A stretch of DNA of 34,795 bases. Source: an uncultured Bacilli bacterium (lineage in GTDB: Bacteria; Bacillota_I; Bacilli_A; RF39; UBA660). How positions within the stretch are numbered: the stretch's first letter is position 1; each line of letters opens with the position of its first letter. The notes beneath the pieces are model-generated. The model was given only the letters and a program-made list of their open reading frames with translations. It did not search any database and was not told where the DNA came from. A program made the translations under genes and the position numbers. This document shows positions 24,744 to 34,286 of this stretch, one piece after another. Where the stretch lies: positions 1 through 34,795 of the forward strand of contig CANRPF010000016.1 in assembly GCA_947632375.1 (NCBI GenBank), given 5' to 3'.

Positions 24744-25705
24744 CGTTCATACCGTCGGTTTCCCGATATTTCGAAGCGGACTAGACTATATCTTCATCCT
24801 ATTATTCTATTACCAAATAATAGGAGCCTCACATTTCGCATTTAATTGCTACTCTACTCGTTTATTCATATGAATTTTTCTTTCATATTATACTTTCGAT
24901 AGTCGTTAGAGAACAAAACCTTTTTCTTCATATTCGGACAGATACCTAAACCAATATCCACATCTTGGTTTAGTTTTTACATTATGATTACATTGATTTA
25001 ATATTGTTGTTTTAGTAACTCCCAACTCTCTTGAAGCTTCACTAACTGAACCATATTTATTTAATAGGTTCCCCTGTAAATCAAAACTACATACGTGAAT
25101 TGATTGACTATCATCCCAACTTTTATCATTTACAAGGAATAAAGCATCAATTGCTGCTTTTGTATTTTCTGATGGTGTACCCCATTTTAAATTAGATACA
25201 TCTTTATTTGCTTTATTATCATCAATATGTAATACATATGGGTAATTGTTTGGATTTGGTATATATGCTTCAGCAACTAAGATATGAACTCTACGTTGCC
25301 GCTGCCCTTCTGGATAGGTAATTCCGCAATACCAATATCCCCAGTTTAACCATTGTTTTTTATGATAAAATTTATTATCACCATAATCTTTATATATTTC
25401 TCCTGATGGAGTAATGTAATCAGTTTGACTTCCTTTTATAAGTCTTAATTCTTCTTTAATTTGAGATTTGTCTATTAATTTATCTGTCATTTTTCTACGA
25501 GCCATATTATGTACCTCCTTCTTATATTATATATAAGTTTTTACTGTACACAATTACTCATCTCTGTTCAATTTTTTAAGATTTTATCCTACGGGGTTAG
25601 CCTATCATATTTCTATGACGTAGCCTCTCTTATTAGCTTATTACGCTTACCCGTTTAGTGAGGGATTGGTACATAAGATTACTCTTATGCCGCCCAATTA
25701 TATCT
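24744..25705 (-). mobile_element. Group I self-splicing intron in nrdD, carrying an HNH endonuclease gene
   Basis: The junctions follow group I rules. Exon 1 ends ...CGCCT, whose final U forms a G-U pair: CGCCU (25706-25710) pairs with GGGCG (25691-25695) as P1. The intron ends in G at 24744. P7 is visible as GACTA (24900-24904) with TAGTC (24784-24788), the latter in the classic AAGATATAGTC context. Splicing restores NrdD ...YYTP/AENLCY... in frame. The HNH gene fills the space between the 5' part and P7, and its stop abuts the P7 strand. Other helices (P3, P8, P9) were not fully traced. T4 nrdD also has a group I intron, known as sunY. Confidence 0.92.
24906..25505 (-). CDS. Intron-encoded HNH homing endonuclease
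   Basis: The 199-residue product has an N-terminal region with WLNWGYWYCGITY, the HNH core RRVHILVAEAYIPN (H74), YVLHIDDNKANKDVSNLKWG (H93, N105) and TPSENTKAA (N114), then a C-terminal NUMOD1-like binding module, VCSFDLQGNLLNKYGSVSEA, RELGVTKTTILNQC, ending RCGYWFRY. It would cut intronless nrdD genes and drive homing of the intron. An AAGGAGG stands just before its ATG; the RBS lies inside the intron. The stop codon borders the P7 5' strand, so translation into the core may affect folding. Confidence 0.9.
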   Translation of the reverse strand: MARRKMTDKLIDKSQIKEELRLIKGSQTDYITPSGEIYKDYGDNKFYHKKQWLNWGYWYCGITYPEGQRQRRVHILVAEAYIPNPNNYPYVLHIDDNKANKDVSNLKWGTPSENTKAAIDALFLVNDKSWDDSQSIHVCSFDLQGNLLNKYGSVSEASRELGVTKTTILNQCNHNVKTKPRCGYWFRYLSEYEEKGFVL

Positions 25706-27472
25706 AGGCGTATAATATACTCCAAAGTTCAATTTATACTGTTCTTTAAATTCAGCGCAACGCTGTTTAAATAACGACTCAATACTTTTAGCAAGTACCA
25801 TGCCTTTATCAATTGTATGATCACAACCGATGAGAATTTGAAGCGCCTCTGCCAACCCTAATTGTCCAATAGCAAGAGTCCCATGCTTTAATGCAGATTT
25901 AATTCCTTCTTCTGGAATGTATCCCTCCATAGTTCCATTTTCATACATAAATTTCGCGGACTCAGCAGGCTGGTTACAAATCCAATTAAATCTTTCAATT
26001 AACATATCTTTAGCTTCTGTAATTGCTTTATTTAAATCATATATAAATTGATCTGTTAAATTATATTCTTCAATACTACTATTAGATAATTTAGCTAGTG
26101 TTTCTATCTTTTCTTTTGCTTCCATAGCGATTGTTGGTAATATAATAGTTACTGGGCAGATATTACCTCTACCATCTTTTGTCTGTCCCATGCCATTAAT
26201 ATCTAGCCCATTTGCTGTACGGCATCCCATCGTTGAGAAGTATGTAGCTGGGTCATTACGATCATAACCCGCATTTCCGCTCCAATCCACATTTGCATAA
26301 TTAGGATATAATCTTTCGGATGTAGATTTAAGAGCTAATCTATATAAATCATAATTAGGTGTTCCAGGTTTATCATTAACACCTTTCATATATTGAAAGA
26401 TTCCACAAGGGAATATTGATGTTTTATGTAATTTACCCACTCCTTTAATAGAGCCTTCAAGTAATGATCTAATTACCATTCTGCCTTCTGGTAAAGTACA
26501 AGTGCCGTAATTTATCGAGGTAAATGGCAGTTGGTTTCCAGATCTCGATTGAAGTGTATTTAGATTATGGTACATACCTTCAACAGCTTGATCTAGCTCT
26601 TTTTGAGTCATATCTATAGCATATTGATAAACTTCTGGAAATTTTTCAGAAAAATGCCGTTCTGTAATGCTACAAGTTTGCAAATAATCCCAATCAAGCT
26701 CATCACTAGCATGAGCTAAGTAATGATAACCATCTCTCCAATGTTTAACAAAACTTTTACGAACATATGGCACCATTGTCCAATCTAAATGAGTCGCGGA
26801 AACTCCACCAAATTGCTGTAATGATTGAAGTTGGAAAATAACTGCAACGAGCTGAAATGCTGTATTAATTGAGTTAGCAGGTCGCACATCCGTCTGCCGC
26901 GTATTAAAACCAGTAGCTAACAATTTATCAAAAGGAACAGATAAACAATTATGCATGCCTACTGCATATGCACCTAAATCATGTATATAAACTCTATTAT
27001 TTAAATGATTTTCTTTAGCCATATTAGATACACAATAGTCTAAAGCATACTGTTTCATTAAAGCATCATTTGCTTCTCCCATCCTTCCACCAAAAGAATG
27101 TTCATCTATATTTGCATTTTGATTCTCTACATTTGAAGCAGTGATCTTTTTAGCTACTGTTTGAATTAATTGACTATTTTTAGTACGTTGCGCAGTTCTA
27201 GCATTACGATATGTGATATATGCTCTTGCAACATCTTTTCTCTTGGTAGACATTAAGCCTTTTTCAACAAGGTCTTGAATCTGTTCAATATCTAAGTATT
27301 GATCTGTATGCTCAGCTGCAATACCTTGAATATAATCTGCAATATTTCCCGCTTTAATATAAGCATAATCAGATAGATTTCCATCAACCTCTTTAAATGC
27401 AGCTAAAACTGCATCAATAATTTTATTTTGGTCGAATAAAACAATTCGACCATCGCGTTTCATAATTTTCAT
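25706..27472 (-). CDS. nrdD: Anaerobic ribonucleoside-triphosphate reductase, exon 1 (N-terminal 589 aa)
   Basis: NrdD reduces ribonucleoside triphosphates to deoxynucleotides anaerobically. An ATP-cone lies at about residues 3-95 (MKIMKRDGRIVLFD, TKRKDVARAYITYRNARTA). The catalytic barrel follows: NRVYIHDLGAYAVGMHNCLS, SINYGTCTLPEGRMVIRSLL and FPCGIFQYMKG, whose Cys is the likely thiyl-radical residue. Exon coding ends at YYTP; the six codons after it to the TAA at 25685 belong to the intron. AGGAGG stands before the ATG at 27472. A 69-base gap separates it from the kinase gene; no clear promoter is seen there. Confidence 0.95.
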
Positions 27473-27541
27473 ATTATCCTCCTAATCATTTATATATTTT
27501 AAGGGCTATAAATAATATAAATTTTATGCTAAATAAATTAT

Positions 27542-28117
27542 TTAATATTGACCATTTATAAAATCTTGAATACATGTTTCTTTAAAAATATTAGAAAAGT
27601 CTTTATTATTAAAATTTAAATAATAATCATAATTAAACTCAATATTTGCAAAATCTTTTTCATCAGTTAAAAAACGTCTACATATCTCTTTGCAGTCAGG
27701 CTTTTGCTCTCTTGATAAAGAACGTATTAATCTATCTTTATCATTTGTTATAATATAAAGTGGTAATATATCTAATCTTGAATCTTGTAATAGACATTCA
27801 ATTCCTGCAATATTAAATACTCCAATATTAATTTTATCTATAGCAAGAGAGGTGATGGGTGTCCCATAAAACCAATCATTAAACTCTGTGGCTTCTAATA
27901 AATTACCATTTAATAATTCTTGAGTAAATTGAGTTGAAGTAATAAAATAATAATCTTTACCATCTATTTCATTATCTCGCGGCTGCCGCGTAGTACAGCT
28001 AACAATCCCATTTGCATTAAGGAGGTTGGATACCAGCCATTTCTGAATGGTATCCTTTCCCGCTCCACTCTTTCCAAATAAAGCTATAATTTTATATCTC
28101 TTCTTTATATCTTTCAT
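27542..28117 (-). CDS. Guanylate kinase-like nucleotide kinase
   Basis: The 191-residue product has a P-loop GKSGAGKD (15-22), then the guanylate-kinase signature VSCTTRQPRDNEIDGKDYYF (residues 39-58; Ser, Arg and Tyr residues would bind GMP), TEFNDWFYGTPI, GVFNIAGIECLLQ and DRLIRSLSREQ (lid-like). The length is near the family's usual 190-210 residues. It probably phosphorylates (d)GMP with ATP to (d)GDP in the phage's nucleotide pathway. It overlaps the polymerase gene by 26 bases and has only a weak RBS, so coupling is likely. A deviant phage kinase with other substrate is possible. Confidence 0.85.
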   Translation of the reverse strand: MKDIKKRYKIIALFGKSGAGKDTIQKWLVSNLLNANGIVSCTTRQPRDNEIDGKDYYFITSTQFTQELLNGNLLEATEFNDWFYGTPITSLAIDKINIGVFNIAGIECLLQDSRLDILPLYIITNDKDRLIRSLSREQKPDCKEICRRFLTDEKDFANIEFNYDYYLNFNNKDFSNIFKETCIQDFINGQY

Positions 28118-31100
28118 GTCTTAAACTAATATTTCCTTTATTATCTATGTTCTCAATCATATATAATTGATGTGTAGCTGTTTTTGTATAAGATTTTGCA
28201 ACAAAAGTATCTTCTCTTCTAAAACCTGTTATCATTACTTTTGTTCCTCTTGTAAACCATCCCCGCTCTATTATTTTCTTAGTTCCATCATCTTGAACTT
28301 GAGAAATTTGACGATTATAATTTGCAAAATATTCTTTTGTAAATTTAACATTTACAACACCTTTTGTTGTTAAAATAGAAATTGATGAACGTGTATCATT
28401 TTTACTAATAACAGTTCCAATTATTTTATAAGTTTTATAAATAGGAATATTATTATTATTTCTTTTAAAGAAATAATCTACAATAGGTTCTTCTGGCATA
28501 TCGAAGAAATCATTTATTCCATACTTTTTTATATTAACATGCGCCAATTCATGGTCATGGTAATAAAAACAAAGACTTTCCATTTCCCACGCGGAAATAT
28601 TTCCTTTTGCATATTTATTCCAATTTTCATAAAAAAGAATGTTATTAAATTCCTTTAACATTTTTTGTTGGTTATTTTTTAACCAATCTCTCGCGGCATC
28701 CATTTCTTTTTTATAAATTTTATCCCATGTAGTTTGAAGAATACAAGTTAAACCATTTATTATTTCAAGTTTTTCTAAATCAAAATATTTATTATAGAAT
28801 TCTTCATCTGATTGATTAAAAACAAAATATTTTCCTACTTTTTTATATGTTTTTAAATACTTGTTAAATAAAAATACTTCTTTTTGAAAAAATAATTCAT
28901 CAGGAATTAAATTCTTTTTAATTAATCCTGCAAAATTTTGTAAAGTTAATTTTTTCTTTGCGTCACAAGTTTTTGAGATATAAATAGCCATAATTAAATA
29001 TCTTGGTTCTATATTTAATTTTTTTGCCCATTCTATTTCTAGTTCATCAAAAGCCCCAGATTTAATTAATGAGATCATCGCAGTTTTATTAAGTGGACAT
29101 TTATTTAGAAAATCATAAAAATTTTTATATGGTCTATTTTCTATAATTTGTTCTATAACTGGCGTTCCTACATTACTTAATGCTTTCATTCCAAAAAGAA
29201 TTTGATTATTTTCTATATCTGGCTCAAAAGTATAATTAGACTTATTAATATTAACCAATGATACTTTAATACCACGCGAGATAATATCGCCTAATGCTTT
29301 TGCAATTTTTGCATAATCAGAACCCTTTTCTTTTTTTATTATTTTTTCTTCTAAATCATTTTCTATTATTTCAATATCGCTATCTTCTTCTAATGACCCA
29401 CTATTAATAATTAAGCACGCGGTATTCCAATAAATAGGATTCCATTGAGTTGCTAGATAGGCAGTTTGGAAACCAATAATGCTATACGCGGTTGCATGTA
29501 TGATTGAGAATGAGTACCCCATTTGAGGGCCAACTCCATGCCGCCATATATATAAACCAAGTTTTTTATTTTTTGCTTGATTCAATACTTTTTCTTTTAA
29601 TTCAGGAATCTTTGACATTAATTTTTTACCGACGATTTTTCGAGCGGCATTAGCTTCTGCCAATGTAAAATTACATATATTTTCATCTATCAACATAAGC
29701 ATAAGTTGTTCCTGACTTGGCGGGACTCCATATGAAGATAAAAAGTATGGCTTTAAAATTTCTTGCTCATCCGCAGATAGTCCCGCTGCCCGCATTTCTT
29801 CATACCATAAGTCAATATTATTTTTAAATCTTACATATTTGTCTATTGGAGATTCTTCTCCTTTTTCTGCGGTCATTAATCTCATTAACCCATTGCAGTC
29901 TGCTAATTCTTGAATGTTTATTGGTTTAATTTTTTTCGCGGCTTGCGCCCCTACTATGCTATCAAATTGGAATACATTTAGCACAGAACCATTTTGGATA
30001 TTTTTCCAAGTTTCTTTATTATCAAAAGGTAGAACATTTGGATGAAGATATTTATTATATACTTCTCTTAAAGATAAATCTTTATTAATTATATTATCTT
30101 TTTGCAATAACTCTACACATTTAACAATTTTATCACAGACTTCTGTAACCAAAAAGTCATACTTCGTGAGTCCCGCAGCCTCGCACATATGGAGATCATA
30201 TTGAGTAATAATTTCACCTTTTGGTGTTCTCATAAAACATCCAAATTCATAAGGATCTTCATCAAATAAAATAACACCAGATGCATGACTACCGCGTCTA
30301 CTTATCAATCCTTCTATTGATAACATAATATCCAATAGACCTGGATAGTTATTTACTTCATTAATAAAAGATTTTATTGGTTTTCTATCTTTATCAGGAT
30401 TGCCTTCAACAACATCATGTAAGCTCCATAAAAAACCTCTTTCTGAAGGAATTAATGATGACATATATTGTGCGGTATCTACATCTATTCCATCAGGATA
30501 ATCTTTACTTCTATAACCGCGGCAGGCGGTTAAGATCGCTGACCGCGTTCCCTCTGTTCCAAAAGTCGCAATTAATGTACATCCTAAATTTTTTCTTGAT
30601 AATTCATCTATATCTTTATTAAAATTTTGTCCTCTTTCTTTTTTAATTTCTTGAAGGATTTTTGGACGTTTGGATGGACATAGATCGAGATCAATATCTC
30701 CGATTTCTTCCCGCTCTTTGTTCATATACCTGAACCAAGGGAACTTCCACTCAAGAGGATCAAGTTGAGTTACACCCAATAAATAATGATTTAATCCAGA
30801 ACAACTAGAACCGCGGCCCGCACCTACGATGCTTCCGCATTTCCAAAATAAATCTACATAATGTTGTAAAGTTACTGGATATTTAAACATATTTGTTTCT
30901 AGCTTTTGTCCAATAACTCTTTTTGTATCTGCTTCTTCCTCTAATCGTGCAACATAATCGAGATTATCATACCAATTACCTTTTATTTTTTCAAGAGATT
31001 CCCAACATTGATTAACCCAATATCTTTCAACATCATCATCAGATGTAAACATAGATTTTAATACAGGAAAATTAGACATTTCATCCGCATCTGAATTATT

Positions 31101-32093
31101 ATTTTCCCACCAAGATGATTTAGGATAATATTTTACTTCTACTTTTGGAATTGTTTGTTTATGTTCAAGAGAATAATTTTCAATTTTATTATAAATTTCC
31201 ATACTATTGTTAAACATTTTTTCAACTTCATATGGAATACTTTTTTGCATATTCTCTTTAATTTCATCTTCGCTTTGAAGATATGAATATTCATAAAAAT
31301 CATCAACTTCGCGGTCACCGGGTTTTGAAGTTAGATATGCTTTATGAATAAACCTATCTTCTTTTTTTAAATAATGCGCGTCTGTACCAATAACCATTTT
31401 AATATTAAAACAATTTGCAATAGAAACAAGACGTTTATTTACCGCAATTTGTTCTTTACTACACCCAGGTGCACATTCGATGTAAAAATCAAAACCAAAT
31501 AACTTCTGACAAAATTGTATAAATTGTACAATTCTATTATGTGCTGATTCTTTTGTGAATATATCATTTGTAGCTTCCGCATTAATCATGTTTAAAGTTA
31601 ATGTGCTTAATTCACCGCCAAGACACGCGGTTGTTGCTATTAAACTATTTGGATATTTATTAACAATTTCATTTAAATCATCATATGTTGTTACAACGCG
31701 CTCCATGCCGCGATCATAATATGAATTCATCCATGCTCTTGAAGATAATTCTCTTAAAGCTCTATGACCTATTTTATTTTTTGCAATTAAAATAAAATGA
31801 TAATATTTTTGATTTTTTTCTCTATTTTCACAAAGATAAATTTCATTACCTAATGCGACTTTAAAATTAGGATGCTCTTTTTGGATTTCTTTTGCATATT
31901 TATTTACTTCCATACTTGCTGCGAGTGTCTCATGGTCAGTTATACATATTCCTGCTAATCCTAATTCTATAGCTCTATTAATTAAATCTTTAGGACGATT
32001 AATGCAATCAAGTAATCTTAAATTAGAAAAATGTAAGTGACTATGGATCTCAAACCTAGGACTGCTCGTCTGGATGAATGGTTCCAATAACAT
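28092..32093 (-). CDS. dnaE: DNA polymerase III alpha subunit, DnaE type, with PHP domain
   Basis: This is the replicative C-family polymerase (1333 residues from ATG 32093, which follows GGAGG; an ATG at 32108 overlaps that RBS). The PHP domain is uninterrupted: HSHLHFSNL near residue 20, CITDHETLA, ALGNEIYL, TTACLGGEL and IGTDAHYL; its metal-binding residues appear complete. The palm has VGAGRGSSCSGLNHYLLG, IGDIDLDLC (about 470; catalytic Asps), HASGVILFDED (about 605) and LTKYDFLVTEV (about 645, third Asp). The C-terminus has an OB-like fold (VGTVISKNDTRSSIS-like, residues about 1210-1300). It lacks a PolC-type inserted exonuclease. It overlaps the kinase gene by 26 bases and shares the operon with nucleotide metabolism genes. 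Confidence 0.92.
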   Translation of the reverse strand: MLLEPFIQTSSPRFEIHSHLHFSNLRLLDCINRPKDLINRAIELGLAGICITDHETLAASMEVNKYAKEIQKEHPNFKVALGNEIYLCENREKNQKYYHFILIAKNKIGHRALRELSSRAWMNSYYDRGMERVVTTYDDLNEIVNKYPNSLIATTACLGGELSTLTLNMINAEATNDIFTKESAHNRIVQFIQFCQKLFGFDFYIECAPGCSKEQIAVNKRLVSIANCFNIKMVIGTDAHYLKKEDRFIHKAYLTSKPGDREVDDFYEYSYLQSEDEIKENMQKSIPYEVEKMFNNSMEIYNKIENYSLEHKQTIPKVEVKYYPKSSWWENNNSDADEMSNFPVLKSMFTSDDDVERYWVNQCWESLEKIKGNWYDNLDYVARLEEEADTKRVIGQKLETNMFKYPVTLQHYVDLFWKCGSIVGAGRGSSCSGLNHYLLGVTQLDPLEWKFPWFRYMNKEREEIGDIDLDLCPSKRPKILQEIKKERGQNFNKDIDELSRKNLGCTLIATFGTEGTRSAILTACRGYRSKDYPDGIDVDTAQYMSSLIPSERGFLWSLHDVVEGNPDKDRKPIKSFINEVNNYPGLLDIMLSIEGLISRRGSHASGVILFDEDPYEFGCFMRTPKGEIITQYDLHMCEAAGLTKYDFLVTEVCDKIVKCVELLQKDNIINKDLSLREVYNKYLHPNVLPFDNKETWKNIQNGSVLNVFQFDSIVGAQAAKKIKPINIQELADCNGLMRLMTAEKGEESPIDKYVRFKNNIDLWYEEMRAAGLSADEQEILKPYFLSSYGVPPSQEQLMLMLIDENICNFTLAEANAARKIVGKKLMSKIPELKEKVLNQAKNKKLGLYIWRHGVGPQMGYSFSIIHATAYSIIGFQTAYLATQWNPIYWNTACLIINSGSLEEDSDIEIIENDLEEKIIKKEKGSDYAKIAKALGDIISRGIKVSLVNINKSNYTFEPDIENNQILFGMKALSNVGTPVIEQIIENRPYKNFYDFLNKCPLNKTAMISLIKSGAFDELEIEWAKKLNIEPRYLIMAIYISKTCDAKKKLTLQNFAGLIKKNLIPDELFFQKEVFLFNKYLKTYKKVGKYFVFNQSDEEFYNKYFDLEKLEIINGLTCILQTTWDKIYKKEMDAARDWLKNNQQKMLKEFNNILFYENWNKYAKGNISAWEMESLCFYYHDHELAHVNIKKYGINDFFDMPEEPIVDYFFKRNNNNIPIYKTYKIIGTVISKNDTRSSISILTTKGVVNVKFTKEYFANYNRQISQVQDDGTKKIIERGWFTRGTKVMITGFRREDTFVAKSYTKTATHQLYMIENIDNKGNISLRHERYKEEI

Positions 32094-32756
32094 CTCTAAA
32101 TCCTCCATAGCTATATTTATCTTTATATTCTTTATATATTTCAGACATTAGTTCACCATTAAAGATTCTTTGTCTTATTAATAAAATTTCATCTAAAGAC
32201 AATCTTCTCCTTAAAACCCCTTGCCGTTTACGTTCAATTAATATATGTTTTTTTTATTTTCTTCTGTATATATTTCTGGCATAATATCTTTCCAATTTTG
32301 ACCCTGCCAAATAGCTTCAAATCCACGCTTTGTTATTTTATCTTTAAATTGTTTATAAATTTCAGCTCTAGGAGAAATACATTCTTTATATTTATTTCTT
32401 ATATAAAAAACATCTTCACGAGTTAATTTACCAAATTTAGCTTGCATGTCACATGTTTTTCCACCATCTCCGCCTTCAGTCATATTGTAACCAAAATCAA
32501 AAGTATTATAATATTTTATCCAATATTGTTCTCTTTCATTAGATTGTTCATCATATTTATCAGATAATTCTTCAAGAACTTCAAAAGAAAAATTATTTAT
32601 GCCATATTTTCTAAATGCTCTATATAATGTTTTGTTATACTCACGATTAGAAGTATAATTATTTAAATGGTATTGCCATCTCTTTTCTATATCTGAAGAT
32701 TTACCAATATACGCTTTACCATTAATTTTATTAGTTATTTTATAGATTCCTTTCAT
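32056..32756 (-). CDS. GIY-YIG homing endonuclease with -1 frameshift extension
   Basis: The zero frame (32756 to 32238) gives 172 residues: KGIYKITNKINGKAYIGKSS, KRWQYHL, KYGINNFSFEVLEEL, NEREQYWIKYYNTFDFGYNM and TEGG form a complete GIY-YIG domain, then DVFYIRNKYKECISPRAEIY, KQFKDKITKRGFEAIW. Just before its TAA stands an A8 run with A AAA AAC (32247-32253). The -1 frame continues for 63 residues (to 32056) with a second copy of the same module: LSLDEILLIRQRIFN, GELMSEIYKEYKDKY, GGFRDVIGTIHP. A -1 shift would yield about 233 residues. The extension overlaps the dnaE start by about 38 bases. RBS GAAAGGAG. Programmed shifting or a one-base indel both fit. Confidence 0.8.
32247..32253 (-). other. 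Slippery heptamer A AAA AAC at the end of the GIY-YIG zero frame
   Basis: In the zero frame the codons are AAT AAA AAA AAC ATA TAT TAA. The heptamer A AAA AAC is in the phase for tandem -1 slippage, and the stop follows three codons later. No strong downstream stem or upstream Shine-Dalgarno-like stimulator was found by eye, which weakens the case for programmed shifting. Confidence 0.5.
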
Positions 32757-32851
32757 AAGATGCTCCTTTCATATTCTGTATATTATAAAAATGAAAGATA
32801 TGAAATTCATCTAAAATGTCCCTCGTTTCTTTTTTCTTTATATATAATAAT

Positions 32852-32880
32852 ATTATATCATATTTTATATTAAAAATCAA
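32852..32880 (-). promoter_or_regulatory. Promoter for the GIY-YIG/dnaE/nrdD operon
   Basis: On the - strand TTGATT (32875-32880), 17-base spacer, TATAAT (32852-32857) preceded by TGA (extended -10). The -35 matches 4 of 6 and the -10 is perfect. The -35 overlaps the stop codon of the upstream gene. A leader of about 90 bases leads to the ATG at 32756. No terminator precedes it, so transcription from upstream may also continue. Confidence 0.7.
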
Positions 32881-33356
32881 ATAATAGGATAAGTTAATTC
32901 TTTACAATCAATTCCACGAGAGTTAAAATAACTAATTAATTCTTTCCTCTCACTACACGGATTTTTCGGTGTTTCATATACTATTAAAACAATAGCAATT
33001 TCATCATTTATATGTTCATATGTTTGATACGCGGAAGCGAGATAGTTGAAATCATTTATTAATGTGTTAATATTTAATTGTTCTAAATTATCACGATATG
33101 ATTTTAAGAATGGACATGCGGGCTGTGGGTTATATGCGCAATGTTCTGGACCTTTGCAACTTTGAGCCGCCCGCCCGCATTCAATGATAGGTAAACACCG
33201 TAAACCATTTACTATTCCTCTTTTGTCTTTAAATAAATAATTATAATCACCAGTAAAGTTATGGAAATATTTTGGATCCCAGATTGCCGTAGAAACAGGT
33301 ATCATATTCCTTTTGAAGTTGCGGATTTGATAAAAATAGCTAGTTCGAAGTATCAT
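32877..33356 (-). CDS. Conserved phage protein with Cys cluster, possibly DUF488-like
   Basis: The 159-residue product begins ILRTSYFYQIRNFKRNMIPV, STAIWDPKYFHNF and KDKRGIVNGLRCLPI, then a Cys-rich segment (C60, C67, C72, C80; CGRAAQSCKGPEHC and ACPF) that could bind metal or a cluster, and ends in an alpha/beta half with AIVLIVYETPKNPCSERKEL. The start and the end recall the DUF488 fold, in which a beta-strand VYETP-Cys element occurs, though I could not check this. It overlaps the gene upstream by 17 bases. RBS GGGAG. Function unknown. Confidence 0.6.
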   Translation of the reverse strand: MILRTSYFYQIRNFKRNMIPVSTAIWDPKYFHNFTGDYNYLFKDKRGIVNGLRCLPIIECGRAAQSCKGPEHCAYNPQPACPFLKSYRDNLEQLNINTLINDFNYLASAYQTYEHINDEIAIVLIVYETPKNPCSERKELISYFNSRGIDCKELTYPII

Positions 33357-33540
33357 TTAGTGGTCTCCCGCACATTGGACAATAATTTATTTTAAAAGTT
33401 GGATAATAAATTCGACTAAAAAATTTAATAGTATTACTTCTATCATATATATCCACTTCATTCTTGATTATTCTCATCTTAGCTCTGCCGCAGAAATTAA
33501 TACTTAATAATTCTTTATGTTTATTACAATAATCGCACAT
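33340..33540 (-). CDS. Small zinc-ribbon protein
   Basis: The 66-residue product has two Cys pairs, CDYC (2-5) and CPMC (54-57, in YCPMCGRPL), the latter a typical zinc-ribbon knuckle, plus Cys17 between. The centre is a short beta-hairpin (RIIKNEVDIYDR). It is a likely zinc-binding protein of the type found scattered in phage early regions. Its 3' end overlaps the next gene by 17 bases. No nucleic-acid target can be read from the sequence. Confidence 0.65.
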   Translation of the reverse strand: MCDYCNKHKELLSINFCGRAKMRIIKNEVDIYDRSNTIKFFSRIYYPTFKINYCPMCGRPLNDTSN

Positions 33541-33550
33541 AATTATATTT

Positions 33551-33877
33551 TTAATCCCTTCTTTTAAATATTTCCATATATAAATAACATAGAAATTTTA
33601 AAAACAATATTAAACTTAATATTAAAAATACAATAATATTTAGATGCCAACAAAAAACAGTTGTAAAAATCTCAAGAATTAAAGTTCCAGTTAAATTTAA
33701 ATATCTTCTAGCTTTCCAAACAAAATATTGCCATAAAAATACATAATGAAAAAAAGCTTTTTTAGAATCAAATGGCTCTTCATTTATTTCTGCTAATAGA
33801 ACAGCCCCAATCCATCCTCCGCATACGATAAAAGAAACTACTAATAATATAGAATAAAAAAATATTAAATCATTCAT
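33551..33877 (-). CDS. Small integral membrane protein
   Basis: The ATG at 33877 is preferred because GGAG is 7 bases upstream; the in-frame ATG at 33883 is too close to it. The 108-residue product has hydrophobic segments near residues 3-27 (LIFFYSILLVVSFIVCGGWI), 62-74 and 79-100 (IIVFLILSLILFLKFLCYLY), so about three membrane spans, with an aromatic loop WQYFVWKARRYL between. The context is early-region hypothetical genes. It could modify the host envelope or be an exclusion factor; unproven. Confidence 0.65.
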   Translation of the reverse strand: MNDLIFFYSILLVVSFIVCGGWIGAVLLAEINEEPFDSKKAFFHYVFLWQYFVWKARRYLNLTGTLILEIFTTVFCWHLNIIVFLILSLILFLKFLCYLYMEIFKRRD

Positions 33878-34286
33878 TTTCATTCTCCAGTTCTTGTGTA
33901 ATATATTTTATCATCGTATTAATAGTTTCTTTATATTTGTCAAGATCTTTTTGCATATCAAGTAGATATTTTAATAATTTAACGTTTTTATCTCTATTGA
34001 TTTTCTTCTCATCTTTTATTTTAAATAATGTTGATATTATTTGTCTAATTGGAAGTGTATATACAACTGTTTCTAATGTACTTTTATAGCGGCTATCTTC
34101 AAATTTAAAATTTTTAAAGCCAGGAAGATTCATTATAGCTTTATATTTTGTAAGCATATCAAAATTTAAAGAATTGGTTTCTTTGTAATCTAAAAGATTT
34201 ATCCACACTAATTCAAAGAAAGGTATATCTTCTTCTTTTAATTGCTGTATAAATGTATTTGGTTTATATTCATCATATGTTTTCAT
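33870..34286 (-). CDS. Hypothetical helical protein
   Basis: The 138-residue product is mostly helical: EEDIPFFELVWINLLDY, MLTKYKAIMNLPGFKNF, then TLPIRQIISTLFKIKDEK and a coiled-coil-like end (KLLKYLLDMQKDLDKYKETI). No known family is recognised and no motif suggests an enzyme. Its ATG overlaps the stop of the endonuclease remnant (ATGA); its own end overlaps the membrane protein start. RBS AGGAG is about 13 bases upstream, a little far. Confidence 0.6.
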   Translation of the reverse strand: MKTYDEYKPNTFIQQLKEEDIPFFELVWINLLDYKETNSLNFDMLTKYKAIMNLPGFKNFKFEDSRYKSTLETVVYTLPIRQIISTLFKIKDEKKINRDKNVKLLKYLLDMQKDLDKYKETINTMIKYITQELENENE

